Under the pieces are notes generated by a model. It searched no databases. It was not told the origin of the DNA and saw only the letters and a program-made list of their open reading frames with translations. 64,000 bases of DNA. It comes from Acorus gramineus (taxonomy: Eukaryota; Streptophyta; Magnoliopsida; Acorales; Acoraceae). The stretch is taken from the NCBI GenBank assembly GCA_030737835.1, contig CM060849.1, positions 28,610,311 through 28,674,310 on the forward strand. The letters are read 5' to 3'. Each line of letters opens with the position of its first letter. Position 1 is the stretch's first letter. Below are positions 1-11,790 of this stretch, piece after piece. Both the position numbers and the translations under genes were made by a program.

Positions 1-689
1 TTTGAAAGTTAAGATGTGTCCAAAGCCATCCGATCATATTTTCTTCCTTTCTTGTAATCCGTCTGATCTCTTGCATTCATGAAACTTACAACTATGAGTG
101 CTGCATCACATTGAATATGTTCAAAATCCTGTAAGTGAGAAAATTATGAAATCAAAATCCCATCAACTTGGTGAGATTTTTGAGAATTATGATGGATTTT
201 TGTTTATCATACCCATCCACTAATAACATGACTGTAAATAGTTATAATTCATTTGAGTTGTGATATTTATTAAATTTGGATATTATTATCTTTGATATTT
301 AAATAATACACAATATGAAAATTATTTAGGGATATTACTCTGATTTTTGTGTTTAATTTTATTTAGGTCATATATTTTAGTTTGTTGGTATTACTCACAT
401 TTTATATGTAAAAAAAAAAGATTTTTAATATATGTATAAAATTGATAGTATCACAATAATGATTTTTTTGGTAACTAACCAATTATTTTAACAATTTTTA
501 TGCGTGAACCAAATATTAAAAAATAAATCTCTATAGGAATTCATAACAAACCAAACCATTTAATGAAATTTGAATTTAGACTACAATGATTAGAAATGTT
601 TAAAGTATGGTTTGAGTAATCAAGTGTTTTTAGGAAGTCACAAGTATAAATGTGATTTCAAACACCCTCAACTTTGAATGATTAAACCA
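1..689. other. AT-rich intergenic stretch, nothing recognised
   Basis: AT-rich sequence with homopolymer runs on both strands. No open frame with recognisable protein similarity, no clear terminal repeats and no RNA gene was seen. Confidence 0.6.
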
Positions 690-2175
690 ATCTCTGGCAA
701 GGATTGGCCCCCCCCTGTTGCATCTGTTTGAGCGGAGACTGGAAGACTGGTCTTAACGTGTGCTCAGCTTCGACAGACAATTGGTGCTACTATAGGCTGT
801 TTTATCAAGCTTGCCGATCTTTTTGTTGTCCCTTTTTCGGGTACCTAAGTCAATTCTCAACCGGATCAACACCATTCATCTCTGTTTCCTTTGGAGTGGG
901 GCATCTCGCGATCAGTGGTGCGTGCACCTGGTCAATTGGGAGGCAGTTTATGAAAGCAAAACTCTAGGTGGTTTGGGTGTGCTGATCTTGTGCTCCTCAA
1001 AAAGTGGCTCTGTAAGTTCATGGTAGTCAGATAAGCTTTGTGGCAGAGGGTTTTTGCAAACTGTTTCCAGAGCATACGTCAAAGCGGGCTTATCTTCCCT
1101 AGACTTGGTAGAGGGTTGTTGAGGGTTTAGCGCTCCATTTTCAAGCTGGGGGAATCCTTCCAGAGGGAGATCAATTGGACTTTAGGGAATGGGCATTCGA
1201 TCCATTTCTGGTTCTATGAATAGTGTGGTATGAGACCACTTAAGGAAGTGTTTTCGGAGTTGTTTGCCATTGTTCAGAACCGCGTGGGCGTGGCAAAGGA
1301 TTTCTAGGTTGCTTCTCCTAGTGGAGGAGATGGTGTTTGCGTTTAAAGCATTATCTGTCTATGACTAAATTACTCTTTTTCAACCAATTATTTAATAATC
1401 TGTCAAACTTCAGAATTGTTGAGATTTTTAGTGGACCAGCCAATTTGGACCCCTAGCCCGTCTGCGGGGTTCTAGGTAAAGGCGATGTATGAATGGTGGT
1501 GGGAAGGAAGGCCTTTCAATGTCAGGCTGGCGAGGAAAGTGCGAGTGTTCTAGGGCCTTAAAATTCATCTAAAGGTCCTTTGTTTTGTTTGGCTTCTCCT
1601 TCAAGAGAGGCTCTTAACCAAGGTGTACAGGCTGCACTTGTGCTCGACGGACCCATCTCTGTGTGCGTTATGCGGTGGGGAGGTGGAGACAGTGTGTCCC
1701 ACCTGCTTTGTGATTGCCTGGTTGTGAAGGAGGTTTAGGATCTTCTCCTACGGGCAATGGGTAGCTCGTTGGATTGGCTGTGGTTCGCTGGACGCAGTTT
1801 TGCTCGCAGAGGTGATCGTAGCGTTCATGGCAAGGTGCTTCATCTCCTCGTCCTTGCCTGTCTATGGGTCATTTGGTTGGGCCGCAACGATGCTGTTTTC
1901 AGGGACTCCCTAGTGTCCGCTGCGGCCTGCAGGGATTTGGGAGGTAGCTAAGAGCTTCATTGCGGCTTGGGGGTGTCTCTGTGATGGGGCAACGTCGGTT
2001 AGGGTGCATCAATATGCCCTCCTTATTGATGGTTAGCGCCCTTGCGGGTCCTTGATGATGGATTCTCTTAATCTCATCACCCCTATGTTTTTTTTTATGT
2101 CTATTTTTATGTTTGTATTTTTAGCATCTTTATTCGGTTCTCCGGGCGTGTACTCCTTTTCTTAATGCAAAAAAA
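690..2175 (+). mobile_element. 5'-truncated, degenerate LINE (L1-type) ORF2 tail
   Basis: Conceptual translation in shifting frames gives the C-terminal part of a plant LINE reverse transcriptase: the thumb-like stretch with 'PKSILNRINTI' then 'FLWSG' (about 811-910), 'VNWEAVYESKTLGGLGVL' (about 920-985), 'GNGHSIHFWFYE' (about 1185-1220), a zf-RVT-like Cys/His segment around 1660-1740 (LCALCGGEVET..VSHLLCDC), and the typical 'LWVIWLGRNDAVF' tail (about 1861-1905). Several frameshifts and stops separate these blocks, so it is dead. It ends in a short A run (2169-2175), as expected of the 3' end of a retroposed copy. No endonuclease or catalytic RT core is present, so the copy is truncated at its 5' end. 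No convincing target-site duplication was found. Confidence 0.8.
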
Positions 2176-2185
2176 TAGCTCAGCT

Positions 2186-2752
2186 TAGGCTTGTCAACGG
2201 GTCAGGTCCGGGTGGCCCCCGGACCCGACCCGTTTGATTGTTGGGTCCTTCAGGTCTGGTCTGGTCTGGTCTGGTCGGGTCAGGTCGGGTCGGGTCGGGT
2301 GGATCCATTAATAGGCTTAGGTCAGACAAAGAGAGGTTGATGAAATTCTGAAGGGCCTACAATAACTTTATTATTTTTTTAATAGAGTCTAGTGTATTAT
2401 AAATAGTTTTTCACTATTTTATTTTTTTAATGTTTTATGAGGAAATATTTAGAATACTGTTTAGATTATTATGCTTCTATATGAAGTCAAAAGATTGTAA
2501 AAATATTTCAAATGCTTAAAATTTTAAATAATTATTCAGAATTTAGTTATAAATGTTGAATTGGATCATGGGTGTTGGGTTTGATCATTAAAAAAAATCA
2601 CATGGTATTTAAATTGGATCAATCGGGTCCATAGGATCAGGTCGAGGTGGACCAAGATTTGACCTGTTCTGATTGTTGGGTCATTCAGGTCGGGTATTTA
2701 CGTCGTTTATCGGGTCAGGTTCGGGTCGACCAACGACCCGTTGACAAGCCTA
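2186..2752. mobile_element. hAT-like MITE with GGGTC-rich arms
   Basis: The element is bounded by an 18-bp perfect inverted repeat, 5' TAGGCTTGTCAACGGGTC at 2186-2203 and its complement at 2735-2752. The flanks gctcagct (2178-2185) and gctcaacc (2753-2760) agree at 6 of 8 positions, consistent with an aged 8-bp target duplication of the hAT superfamily. Both arms carry short repeats of GGTCT and GGGTC (notably 2250-2300). The core is AT-rich and non-coding, so the element is non-autonomous. It inserted immediately beside the A tail of the LINE fragment. Confidence 0.75.
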
Positions 2753-5226
2753 GCTCAACCCACCATTCTCATTTTAAAAAAAAACTTTGAATGATTAATT
2801 GAAAAAAAATAAAACAAATTTTAATTATAAATGTAATTTCAAAACAATTTTTTACAAAAAAAAAAAAAAAAACGTTTTCAGAGAATTAATTAAATAAATG
2901 TGTCTCGAGAATTAAACCATACTCCAAACGCAATACACTGACTTTTTTTAAGATAAGTAAGCGATCTCCCTCATTTTATTAAAATGAAGAGAAAATCCAA
3001 ATTACATGCAAAAGCAAACACATAAAAACCTCAAAAACCCACAAGCAATTGAAAAGAAACTAGACCAAACCTGGAATTCAAATTCCAAGTTTGGCTATCC
3101 AAAAAAATCCATGAAACCAGATGGGTAAAACCTCAATGGATCTATCACCCCCAACAAAAACAAAAACACTACTATTCCAAACGATCAAACAAAAAGGGGG
3201 GACCAATTTTTCAGATTAGACAATAATAGAGGGGGAACTCAACAAAAGCTTAAGATATCTTCTTTTTATATATATAATAATATTTTTTAAAGGGTCTCAC
3301 TTTCCTTAAACAGGATCGTTAAACTCATTTTAAATGCTGGTTTTTGGGTGGGTGGGAAGGGTCAAAACAGGAAAGACAAAATATGAGAGGGGCATACCTG
3401 GAATATTTGGTGACATGGCATTTTCCAGAAAAGGACCTCGTTTTTTAAATTTCTTTTTTGGTTGAGGTGGTGGGCCCGACTAACCACGAGGCCCGGTCCC
3501 TTAGGCCCGCGGGCTACACGGCATTCATTGCTCTGATGGAGACGTATTTATTGGACCTTACCGTCTGACACACCTTATTTCTTGTTCACATTCTCGTCCC
3601 TGTAAGTTTTTGATATTTACTCTTGTGTCCTCACATCATTTTTTTTTGTTTTTTTGTTGATGTTGCATTAACTGCAAAGTTGGATTACTTTGGTAATACT
3701 TTCATTTTATCAGTCTATTGAAATTAGAGTACTTTGTACAAGTTGATAACATGGTTTAACTTCTAAATAATTTGGAATCATCTCATTTCTATTTATAGTG
3801 GATTTACATTAAACTAAGAATGCTTCTGCTTTCTATATATGAGAACATATTAGTCATGAGATACATTATATTCTTGAATAGATAACTATAATACAAATTT
3901 ATATTTGTTTATATATATTATTATTGTTTTTATCTTTAATGTTTTTTGTATTGCATAAAAATAGAATAATATTTGAGTCATTTTTAACTTATTAGAGTAT
4001 AATTAAAAAAAAAAGAAAAATTTATCGAAAAAGATTATTTTTGTTATTCCAGTCCTTTCTGACTTTTGCTTTGCACCCAAATGAAGGCTTAGGGATTTGA
4101 TTTGTTACTGTATTTATATTGTCATCAAAGAAAACACTATTTCATGAGATATATAACCTAAAACCTAAACACGGCTGTTTTGGAATTACCAAATCATATT
4201 TTGACATGCTTAGATAAAAATATAATTAGAAATAAATAAAAAAAAACTTAATTTCTTTTTAACTTGCCAAACTGAAATCATTAATTGCCCTCGATATAAA
4301 ACAAAACACATTTAGTTAAACTTATAACTTCATCCAAGCAAGACAAATAACCAACATATCATAAACAAAAGAAGATTTTTAAATTACAGCAGACTCCCTA
4401 GCAGAGTGGTCAAGATGCAGCCTTCCCAAAGGGGAGATCACATGTTGCTTTTATCCACACAAAAAAAAAAAAAAAAAAAAAATTAAATTTATAAACGTAA
4501 CCATTTATGTTTGTTTGTGCATCCAAACAAATTTTTATTTAGTTAAAAAAAACAACTATAAATTAAAGTCCTTCATCCAATGAGCCAAATCGAAAACTTT
4601 GATGACATTGTTTGAGGTCCAAAAACAGTCCACCAGCACATTTAAAATCAAAACAGAACCATCAAACATTACCCCAAATAAAAGATTTACAGTTCACAAG
4701 ACAGTGATGTGCGAGGCGTCGCCATAAAATCTTCCAAAAATCGATCAACCCAAACGAGAAAGGATAAAGGCGTCATTTTTGGTAATTCAATGTACAGTCT
4801 CTTTTTAAATTTTTTTTTTTACAGAACGGCTATACGTCTTTTCAATCACTTTAATATACGTTTTTGTTTTACAAAACGAAAAACCAAAACAACTACAGTA
4901 ATAACCATTAAAAAAAAAGTCACTCTGTCAGAAACAATAGAGAGCCTCAGCAGCAGCAGCAGCTGTTCCTGCCATGGCAGCACCACCACCCAGTACAGAT
5001 AGACAAAAAAGTAAAAGCAGAAAACAATGAAAGAAAACAAGAAACCCAAAGTTTTTATTTAATTTTTATTGTGACCCACTCATCAAATACCAACAACCCA
5101 GATGAAAACTCGATGTGGGTGTCAATAAAAATCCGAGCTTTATTTTTATTTTCATTTATCGACCCACATAAAAACCCAGTGTTTGATGTGAATGTAGAGA
5201 GACTGAGCCAAGTCTCAGTAGCAGAG
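2753..5226. other. Upstream region of the ARF4 gene, non-coding
   Basis: No exon was recognised in this stretch. It holds a poly(A) run near 2860, an AT-rich middle, a GC-rich patch with several GGCCC motifs at about 3474-3520, a small tRNA-like retroposon relic near 4.4 kb and a CAG run at about 4949-4963. The last part must contain the ARF4 promoter and possibly an upstream leader exon, but no convincing TATA box was identified. One auxin-response-element core (TGTCTC) lies at 2901-2906, far from the gene, and may be chance. Confidence 0.5.
4393..4482 (+). mobile_element. Possible tRNA-derived SINE relic
   Basis: The string tagcagagtgg at 4399-4409 matches the RNA polymerase III A-box pattern of tRNAs (TRGCNNAGTGG). 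A short body follows and then an uninterrupted run of 22 A at 4461-4482. A tRNA-like head with a poly(A) end fits a SINE. A good B box was not found at the expected spacing (only a weak gggagatcacatg), so the call is tentative; a chance A-rich tract is the alternative. Confidence 0.35.
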
Positions 5227-5262
5227 ATGTACGGACGGGCATGGTTAAGCGGTCGCTTTTGA
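5227..5262 (+). other. Candidate upstream ORF 1 of ARF4
   Basis: ATG at 5227 starts an 11-codon frame (M Y G R A W L S G R F) ending in TGA at 5260-5262, 114 bases before the ARF4 start. It matters only if the transcript begins upstream of 5227, which the sequence does not show. Confidence 0.35.
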
Positions 5263-5298
5263 CCCGACTCTCCTCTCTTCTTTCACCTTTTAACAAAG

Positions 5299-5343
5299 AT
5301 GGGTCTTGTGAGAGACAGAGCCTTCAAAAAAATGCGTCTTTGA
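5299..5343 (+). other. Candidate upstream ORF 2 of ARF4
   Basis: ATG at 5299 opens a 14-codon frame ending in TGA at 5341-5343, with a second in-frame ATG at 5332. It stops 33 bases before the ARF4 ATG at 5377. Upstream ORFs in ARF leaders are known to lower translation in Arabidopsis (ETT/ARF3 and MP/ARF5), so this could be a translational control element. Placement in the mRNA is inferred from proximity only. Confidence 0.5.
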
Positions 5344-5376
5344 TTGATATCAAGCCAGAGCTACAGCCCGTCCGGG

Positions 5377-8300
5377 ATGGGGATTGATCTGAACACGATC
5401 GATGAAGGCGCGGCGGTGGAGGGAGAGGAGGAGATGCCGGCCGTGGCGGCGGCGGCGGTGGAGGCGGTGATGTGTCTGGAGCTCTGGCACGCGTGCGCGG
5501 GGCCGTTGATTTCTCTGCCGAGGAAGGGGAGCGTTGTGGTGTACTTCCCGCAGGGGCACATCGAACAGACGGCCGGGGCGGAGGCGCGGAGGGTGCCGGC
5601 TATGGCGTTTGATGCGCCGCCGCATGTCTTCTGTCACGTCATCGATGTCAAGCTCCGGGTGGGTTTTGGGTTTCTTGTCTTTTTATTTATTTATTTGAGT
5701 TTTGTTGTTTTAAAGTTGGGATTTTTGAGAGGTTTTTGTTTTTTTTTTCGTTTTTTTCAGGCGGAGATGGCGACCGATGAGGTTTATGCGGAGTTGTCTC
5801 TGGTTGCCGAGGGAGAGGTGATAAGATTTGTGTTTTCAAGATTTGATCTTCTGAAAAATGTGTTTTTTTTTTGTGTTTATATTGATATTGGTGGTTTCTA
5901 TGGATTCAACCTCTGTTGCATTGCTTTGATTCCTTTTTGAAATGTTGGTCTTCACTTCCTACATTTGTTTTGAATGTATTCACACATTGCTCTGTTTCTT
6001 TATATGAAGAATGGAAGTATATAATGGGTGTTGCTTCTTTCACTTGTTTTCCTTATTGTCTGTGCATTTTTATTGCCTGAAACTGATTGGGTTTTTTCTT
6101 TGTGTATAAATCAAAGTAGGTTCTGTTTTTATAACTTACATATTGGTTATGAAAGGAAAAATAACAGGTTTCCTTCTTTATCTTGTTCTTCTTGTCATTC
6201 CGAAATCTGTGCTTTTTCAGTAGCTATATAGAAATGGATTGTGTTTAATCTATTCTTCAAATGTGAATGGAAGTGGGTTCTATTTTTTTGTTGGTGCTTT
6301 TGTTATATTTTTTTTTTATTGAAATTGCGTTTCATCTATGTAATGGTTTATTTTTTATTTGAAAATGTCAATGTGAAGGAGCTTGAAAAGAGGCTGATGG
6401 AAGATGGAAACAGTGAGGATGCTGATGAAGATGACACTGATGGTGTCAGCAAGTTGGCTTCGACTGGGACACCTCATATGTTCTGTAAGACCCTCACTGC
6501 TTCTGATACGAGCACCCATGGTGGGTTCTCTGTACCCCGCCGAGCTGCTGAGGACTGTTTCCCTCCCCTGGTATAAAAGCGCATGTATTGTAGTTTCTTG
6601 GATTTCTGTTATGGCCAAAGTTCAATCTTTTTTTTTTCGCTCTTTGGCCATGCTTTGCTGGGAGGATTTGTGGTACAAATTGTTATTGAATGCTTTGTGT
6701 AGGATTACAAGCAGCAGAGGCCTTCTCAAGAACTAGTCGCGAAAGATTTACATGGAGTGGAGTGGAGGTTTCGTCATATCTATCGGGGTAATATAAGGAA
6801 ACCTATCTGTTTTGTTTCTCTTTGTTTTATTCTTATCAGGAGCTGTGGTAATAAATTTAGCCTTTTTTATTTCCTTATTCTATTTCTAGTCTAGTTCATT
6901 TAATTTCATGTTTCTATTAGTCGTAGGTTAATATCATGAAGTTGTACGCTTTGATTTTAAACGCACTTCAAGCTGTCCTGCATTGTCCTGAGTCGAATGG
7001 TTACACTATTTTCTGTAAAACAAGCATCGACCTATTATATCCATATCTTGTGACCACCACCTTGATTGTGGTTTTGTTCTTATAACCATAGTCACAGTTT
7101 TCCGAAAAGCTGCGATTTTATACCTCCCTTACTTATCGGCCAAATGTAATTCTATTTAGTGACCTGTGCATTTGGTATATTCGGAATCTGGGTATCCATT
7201 TAGTTTGAATGATTTTTCACATTCTTCATAATAATAAAAAAAACTAGTTCTTATTGTTATCGTCACTTTCACACATTTTTTTCATGTATTTTTCATATTA
7301 ATTATCAGAATATATCTAAAAAAATTAATTAACTCTATATTTTTACTTAATGGGTATACATGTGCCATACGGAATACATCTCTTACCAAATATTTACTGT
7401 ACATGAATTTGTTACTATGCTTATCACTCTCAACTTTGTGTTTGTCAATCAATCTGTCATGGTGTTACTAATTGTATCTCATGTGGTGTCTTATCCAGGT
7501 CAGCCTCGCAGGCATTTACTGACAACTGGTTGGAGTGCATTTGTTAATAAGAAAAAGCTTGTCTCAGGGGATGCTGTTCTTTTCCTGAGGTAGATATGGA
7601 TAAAACCTGCATGATTGAAGAATGTATGGGTCATTCAAGAATTGTCCTCTTTTCTAGCATTAACTTATTTTACTTTTTTTTGGGGCAGGGGTGATAATGG
7701 GGAACTGAGACTGGGAATTCGTCGAGCTGCTCAACTTAAGAACACTGTTCCCAATTCACCCCTCTATGATCAGACCTTGTATCTCAACTCCCTTGCAGCG
7801 GTGGCTGGTGCTATATCCACAAAGAGCGTGTTCCACATTCAGTATAACCCGAGGTACAAATAATTTTCTTGAAGTGAAATCATCTATATTGAACAAAAGG
7901 TTCATGGAGGTTTTAGATTTTTTTGAAGTGCAAGGGGTCATTGTCCAAGGTAATGATAGGTCTGAGCATATCTATGGAAATAATTGACATAGAGTGTCTG
8001 GTTCAGATCAGTTCAGCTTATTCCGTGGAGCATGAGTTATGATATCCCAGCACAATGTAAAATGTATCTCCGATCTTCATATAATTGTAATCGATATGAT
8101 CTTCTTCCCATCATGAGCCATTCAAATCTGTATCATGATTTTTGGGGTATTGGTGCAATTATTTAGGTGTTCAAGTTTTCAATAATCATTAATTTAATTT
8201 ATTACGTCTTAAATATACAACATAATACACATTGGTTTGTCATTTGATCTATAAATGTATTTAGTCGATTGTTTTCAGATATTAGATTTACATGATATCG

Positions 8301-11300
8301 TCTATGTGACTAGAGAAAAGCTAGAATCTACGAAATATATTATTGTTGAAGTCAATGCCGAAGAACTCCAGTCGGTTTGTTGTCCATCTCATAGTTGAAG
8401 AGAAACGTTGGAAAAATGCTATATTCTCTATGGCCATGTAAAGAATCGGTCCATGTAGTGTGTTGATGGAGGCTCTAAAACATCTCTATATCGCATGAGG
8501 AGTTTCACTGATGAAAGAATTAATTATTTCTGTAATTGGCAACTCAAATAACCCCAAGTCTCTGTTTGAATGTACCTCATCCAAGCTTTAAAATATCTCC
8601 TGATCGCATGTAGAGTTCCACCAATTAAAGAATTCATTATTTCTGTACCTGGTAACTGTAACCCAAAGTCTCTGTTTGAACGTACCTCATCATGGAAAAT
8701 TTTCTAGAGTATGGTAATTTTTCATATAATGATGCATACTGAACTTTTGGCAGATGAATTGTTAGAAGTGTGTGATTCTTGTTATGTTTTTGCTTCTCAT
8801 ACCTTGACCTTTTCTGTTTCGAGAAGGCATTTTGTGGGAAAAAGTTTCTATTTATACTGGTATCAACACTACTAACAATTTGGATGGGTTATACCATAAC
8901 TGGTGGTTTTATATTTCAAACTTTTGCTTATAGTTAGGTGTCATTGATAAGGTAGGACTTGTCTGTTACGATGTACTGATGTTGGAGGATGTTTGTTAAG
9001 TGCATTAGTGGGCAGGTTGATTTTGGCAAGACATATCAATGGAAATGGAAATTCTGTTCATTGCTGAATAATTTCAACATGGTAGAGCATGTGCCTGTCA
9101 TATTATACGTTTAAACACAGAATAAGGACTGAATTCATGAGAGAATAGCAGCTAGGAGATAGATTTTGCTAGGGTCAATTTCAGCTTGTTAGAAGTTCCC
9201 CACTGCTGTTTCCTGGAGTGTTATAGCTGGTAGACATGGGGACACTATGTTCACTAATTAAGAAAAGTTTGGAAAAGAAGAGAAAAAATTGTAATATGGT
9301 GTTATAAGAACCTGAACACCCTTTTTTTTGTTGGAGATGGACATGGAGTCAAGCAAGATCAATATGAACCAATTTATTAAACAACATGGATCAACACATG
9401 CTAAAATTAAGTATCAATAGGAAACCATTTTTAATGGTTGGGAACATGCAAATCTTGGAATGTGTTTCAGTGTTAGGTTGACTCTAACCCCACATTGTAT
9501 CATTTTTTGTGTTTAAGATTAAATGGGATTTTTTTTGTTCTTTTAAATTTACTCATGCATAATCGTGATGTCAATTGAATTCATGTTCAAATGTATCACA
9601 GGGCAAGCCCATCAGACTACATAATCCCTTTCTGGAAGTTTTCCAAGAGCTTCAATCAATCATTTTCTGTTGGAATGAGGTTTAAAATGCGGTTCGAGAC
9701 GGAAGATGCTGCAGAGCGAAGGTTTGGCATAATTGTCATGGAACAGAAGAGTTTATTTATTTGAAATTCATACAACAAATTTAATGATAATTTACCATCA
9801 TTGTTTTTCCCAGGTACACTGGACTGATAACTGGAATAGGGGATATTGATCCCATCAGATGGCCTGGGTCAAAGTGGAAGTGCCTCATGGTATGCTCACT
9901 AGGGCATTGATTTTGTTAAGGATTTTGCTTTACAATAGGCCACCCGCGTCGATGCATTGGCTGCATGGATATTTTCATGATTTATACATTAAAGTATTCT
10001 ATGGTATATTGGTATGAACCTCTATATAATGTTATCTGTGCGAAAGCTCCACCATTGGCTGAAATCACCGCCAAATTGTCTGACCTCTCAGCCAGTGTTT
10101 CTTTGTCACTTGTTTCCATAATTCCATAACATTACTGTTATCAAACAAGCTTTAAAAAATAAAAAGTTAAACCATTCCAAAAAAAATTGGTATTCAGTTT
10201 CCATGACTGATACTTTGTTGATTGACCTTTGTTAATGACTAGTCAATTCCTAATACAGGTGCATTGGGATGATGACATCGATGGAAATCGGCTGAACAGG
10301 GTTTCTCCATGGGAAATTGAGCCATCTGGTTCAGCTTCGAGTTCGGGTTTGTTTGCACCTGGCTCGAAGAGAACCAAGTTCAGTTTGCCCTCTGTAAAAG
10401 CAGATAATCCAGTTCCCAGTATGTCCCTCTTTTTTCATCACTCTAATTATATTTTCCCCTCAAACTTTTTAAGTTTAAAATAATGGGTTTGAACTGAATG
10501 ATTTACAGGTGGGAGTGGTTTTTCGGACTTTGGGGAATCTTTAAGATTCCAGAAGGTCTTGCAAGGTCAAGAAATTTCGAGTTTTCGAACTCCTTATGAT
10601 GCTATTGATGTGTCGATGAGGAACCATCAGTCATCAGAAATTAGGAGGTCCATCCCAGATGTCATCCCATTGGGAAACTCAGATACCTCTTTCAAAGGCA
10701 TAGGCTTTGGAGAATCTCTTCGATTCCATAAGGTCTTGCAAGGTCAAGAAATATTTCCGTTGAAGGCGCCGCATAGAGGAGCCCAGGTTGATAGCTATGC
10801 TCAGGAAAATGGAGGGATTAGAGTCCTTGAAGGAGTACTCATGCCCAACTCTGGAAACAGATGGCCTACACAAATGCATGGCTACAATACTCAGATGCCA
10901 TTGTCTACACAAGTCTCATCACCATCATCTGTGCTAATGTTTCAGCAAAGCAACCAATCAATGTATGGCATGAATGATCGTGAGAGGACCGATAAGGTTG
11001 GGTACTACGGATTGCGTGACTGTCCTCAAGTGCTTAATGGAAATCATACGATCTCTGCGTGTCCGCCCAATCCTCCATCTCGTGTAGTTCACACAGAATT
11101 TAAGAACACGAATGACCAACATCAGAATGGTAGAAGTGGTTGCAAGCTCTTTGGTTTTCACTTGACTAGTACTCCTGCAGCAAATGAAATTGAGTCAGAT
11201 GAGATGAACTTTGATGCTCAATTTAATAAGACTCAAGGCCGTAGTCGCACCAAAGTAAGCGCTGTTCATGCATTGTGCACCGTACCCATTAAAGGGTTTC

Positions 11301-11790
11301 CTTTTTTTACTTTGCTATAAGATTAAAACTGGCAGGTTCACAAGCAAGGGAGTGTTGTAGGCAGGTCTATTGATCTCTCGAAGCTTGATGGATATGATGG
11401 TCTGATATGCGAGCTTGAGCGTCTGTTTGGTATGGAAGGCCTTTTGAATGATCCTGGGAAAGGTTGGCAAGTTGTGTACACTGATGATGAGAATGATATG
11501 ATGCTCGTTGGAGATGATCCTTGGCAGTAAGTAGTATCTCAGATTGCCATATCACTTTTGAGTGTTCTGTGTTATCGTCTTGATTTATACAAGTAGTAAT
11601 TGTTGTTTTGTGTAGGGAATTTTGCAACATTGCATCGAAAATCTTGATATACACTCACGACGAAGTTCTGATGATGGCAGCACCTCATAAGACAGGTGAT
11701 GGTGCCCACAGCTGCTCTGAAGAGGCACCTGCAGTTGTTGATGTATCCAAGTTTTCGATGGGATGTAACTCTTCTCCAACGGTTATGTGA
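5377..11790 (+). CDS. ARF4: Auxin response factor, ARF4 type (B3-ARF-PB1)
   Basis: Twelve exons join in frame to 779 aa: 5377-5658, 5761-5817, 6379-6570, 6703-6787, 7499-7589, 7689-7853, 9602-9721, 9814-9889, 10259-10418, 10509-11254, 11336-11526, 11616-11790. All introns are GT-AG. The product is a nuclear transcription factor that binds auxin response elements. Visible domains: N-terminal dimerisation part with [13 protein letters not shown]3 DNA-binding domain at about residues 148-250 ([20 protein letters not shown]); ARF auxiliary domain at about 275-370 ([30 protein letters not shown]); a middle region with KLFGF at 622-626, a class-B repression-type motif; and a C-terminal PB1 domain from 659 with the basic-face Lys661 and an acidic OPCA patch (TDDENDMM). 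PB1 separates ARF4 from ARF3/ETTIN, which lacks it. Met at 5377 (MGIDLN) was chosen because ARF4 proteins start with a similar M-x-x-DLN. Length and 12-exon layout match Arabidopsis ARF4 (788 aa). Two tasiR-ARF sites in exon 10 imply post-transcriptional control. The first exon is GC-rich and alanine-rich. Confidence 0.96.
8477..8692. repeat. Two-copy tandem repeat in ARF4 intron 6
   Basis: Two diverged copies of a roughly 105-bp unit start at 8477 and 8590 (period 113). Both contain a 'aa(c/t)atctc..gatcgcatg' start, 'attatttctgta' and end in 'aagtctctgtttgaa(t/c)gta'. They lie in the largest ARF4 intron (7854-9601). No function can be read from them. Confidence 0.75.
10553..10573 (+). promoter_or_regulatory. 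tasiR-ARF target site 1 in ARF4 exon 10
   Basis: The 21 bases encode K-V-L-Q-G-Q-E (residues 425-431) and are identical to the second site. They read aaggtcttgcaagg followed by tcaagaa, complementary to the TAS3-derived tasiR-ARF (5' UUCUUGACCUUGYAAGAC). This family is cut out of TAS3 transcripts after miR390 action and represses ARF2/3/4 messages. The match is seen in the sequence; regulation is inferred from the family. Confidence 0.93.
10730..10750 (+). promoter_or_regulatory. tasiR-ARF target site 2 in ARF4 exon 10
   Basis: This is an exact 21-base repeat of the first site, 177 bases (59 codons) downstream and in the same frame (residues 484-490). It lies inside a repeated peptide block (GESLRF-x-KVLQGQEI). 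Dual sites are the standard architecture of ARF3 and ARF4 genes. Confidence 0.93.

Noticed and set aside
5071-5262. 63-codon open frame upstream of ARF4 as a separate small gene
   Set aside because: No similarity or codon-like pattern; only its last 11 codons begin at an ATG near the leader, which I list as a candidate uORF instead.
7766-7987. Open frame overlapping ARF4 exon 6 in another frame
   Set aside because: It is a shadow of the real exon, and the joined ARF4 frame accounts for the sequence.
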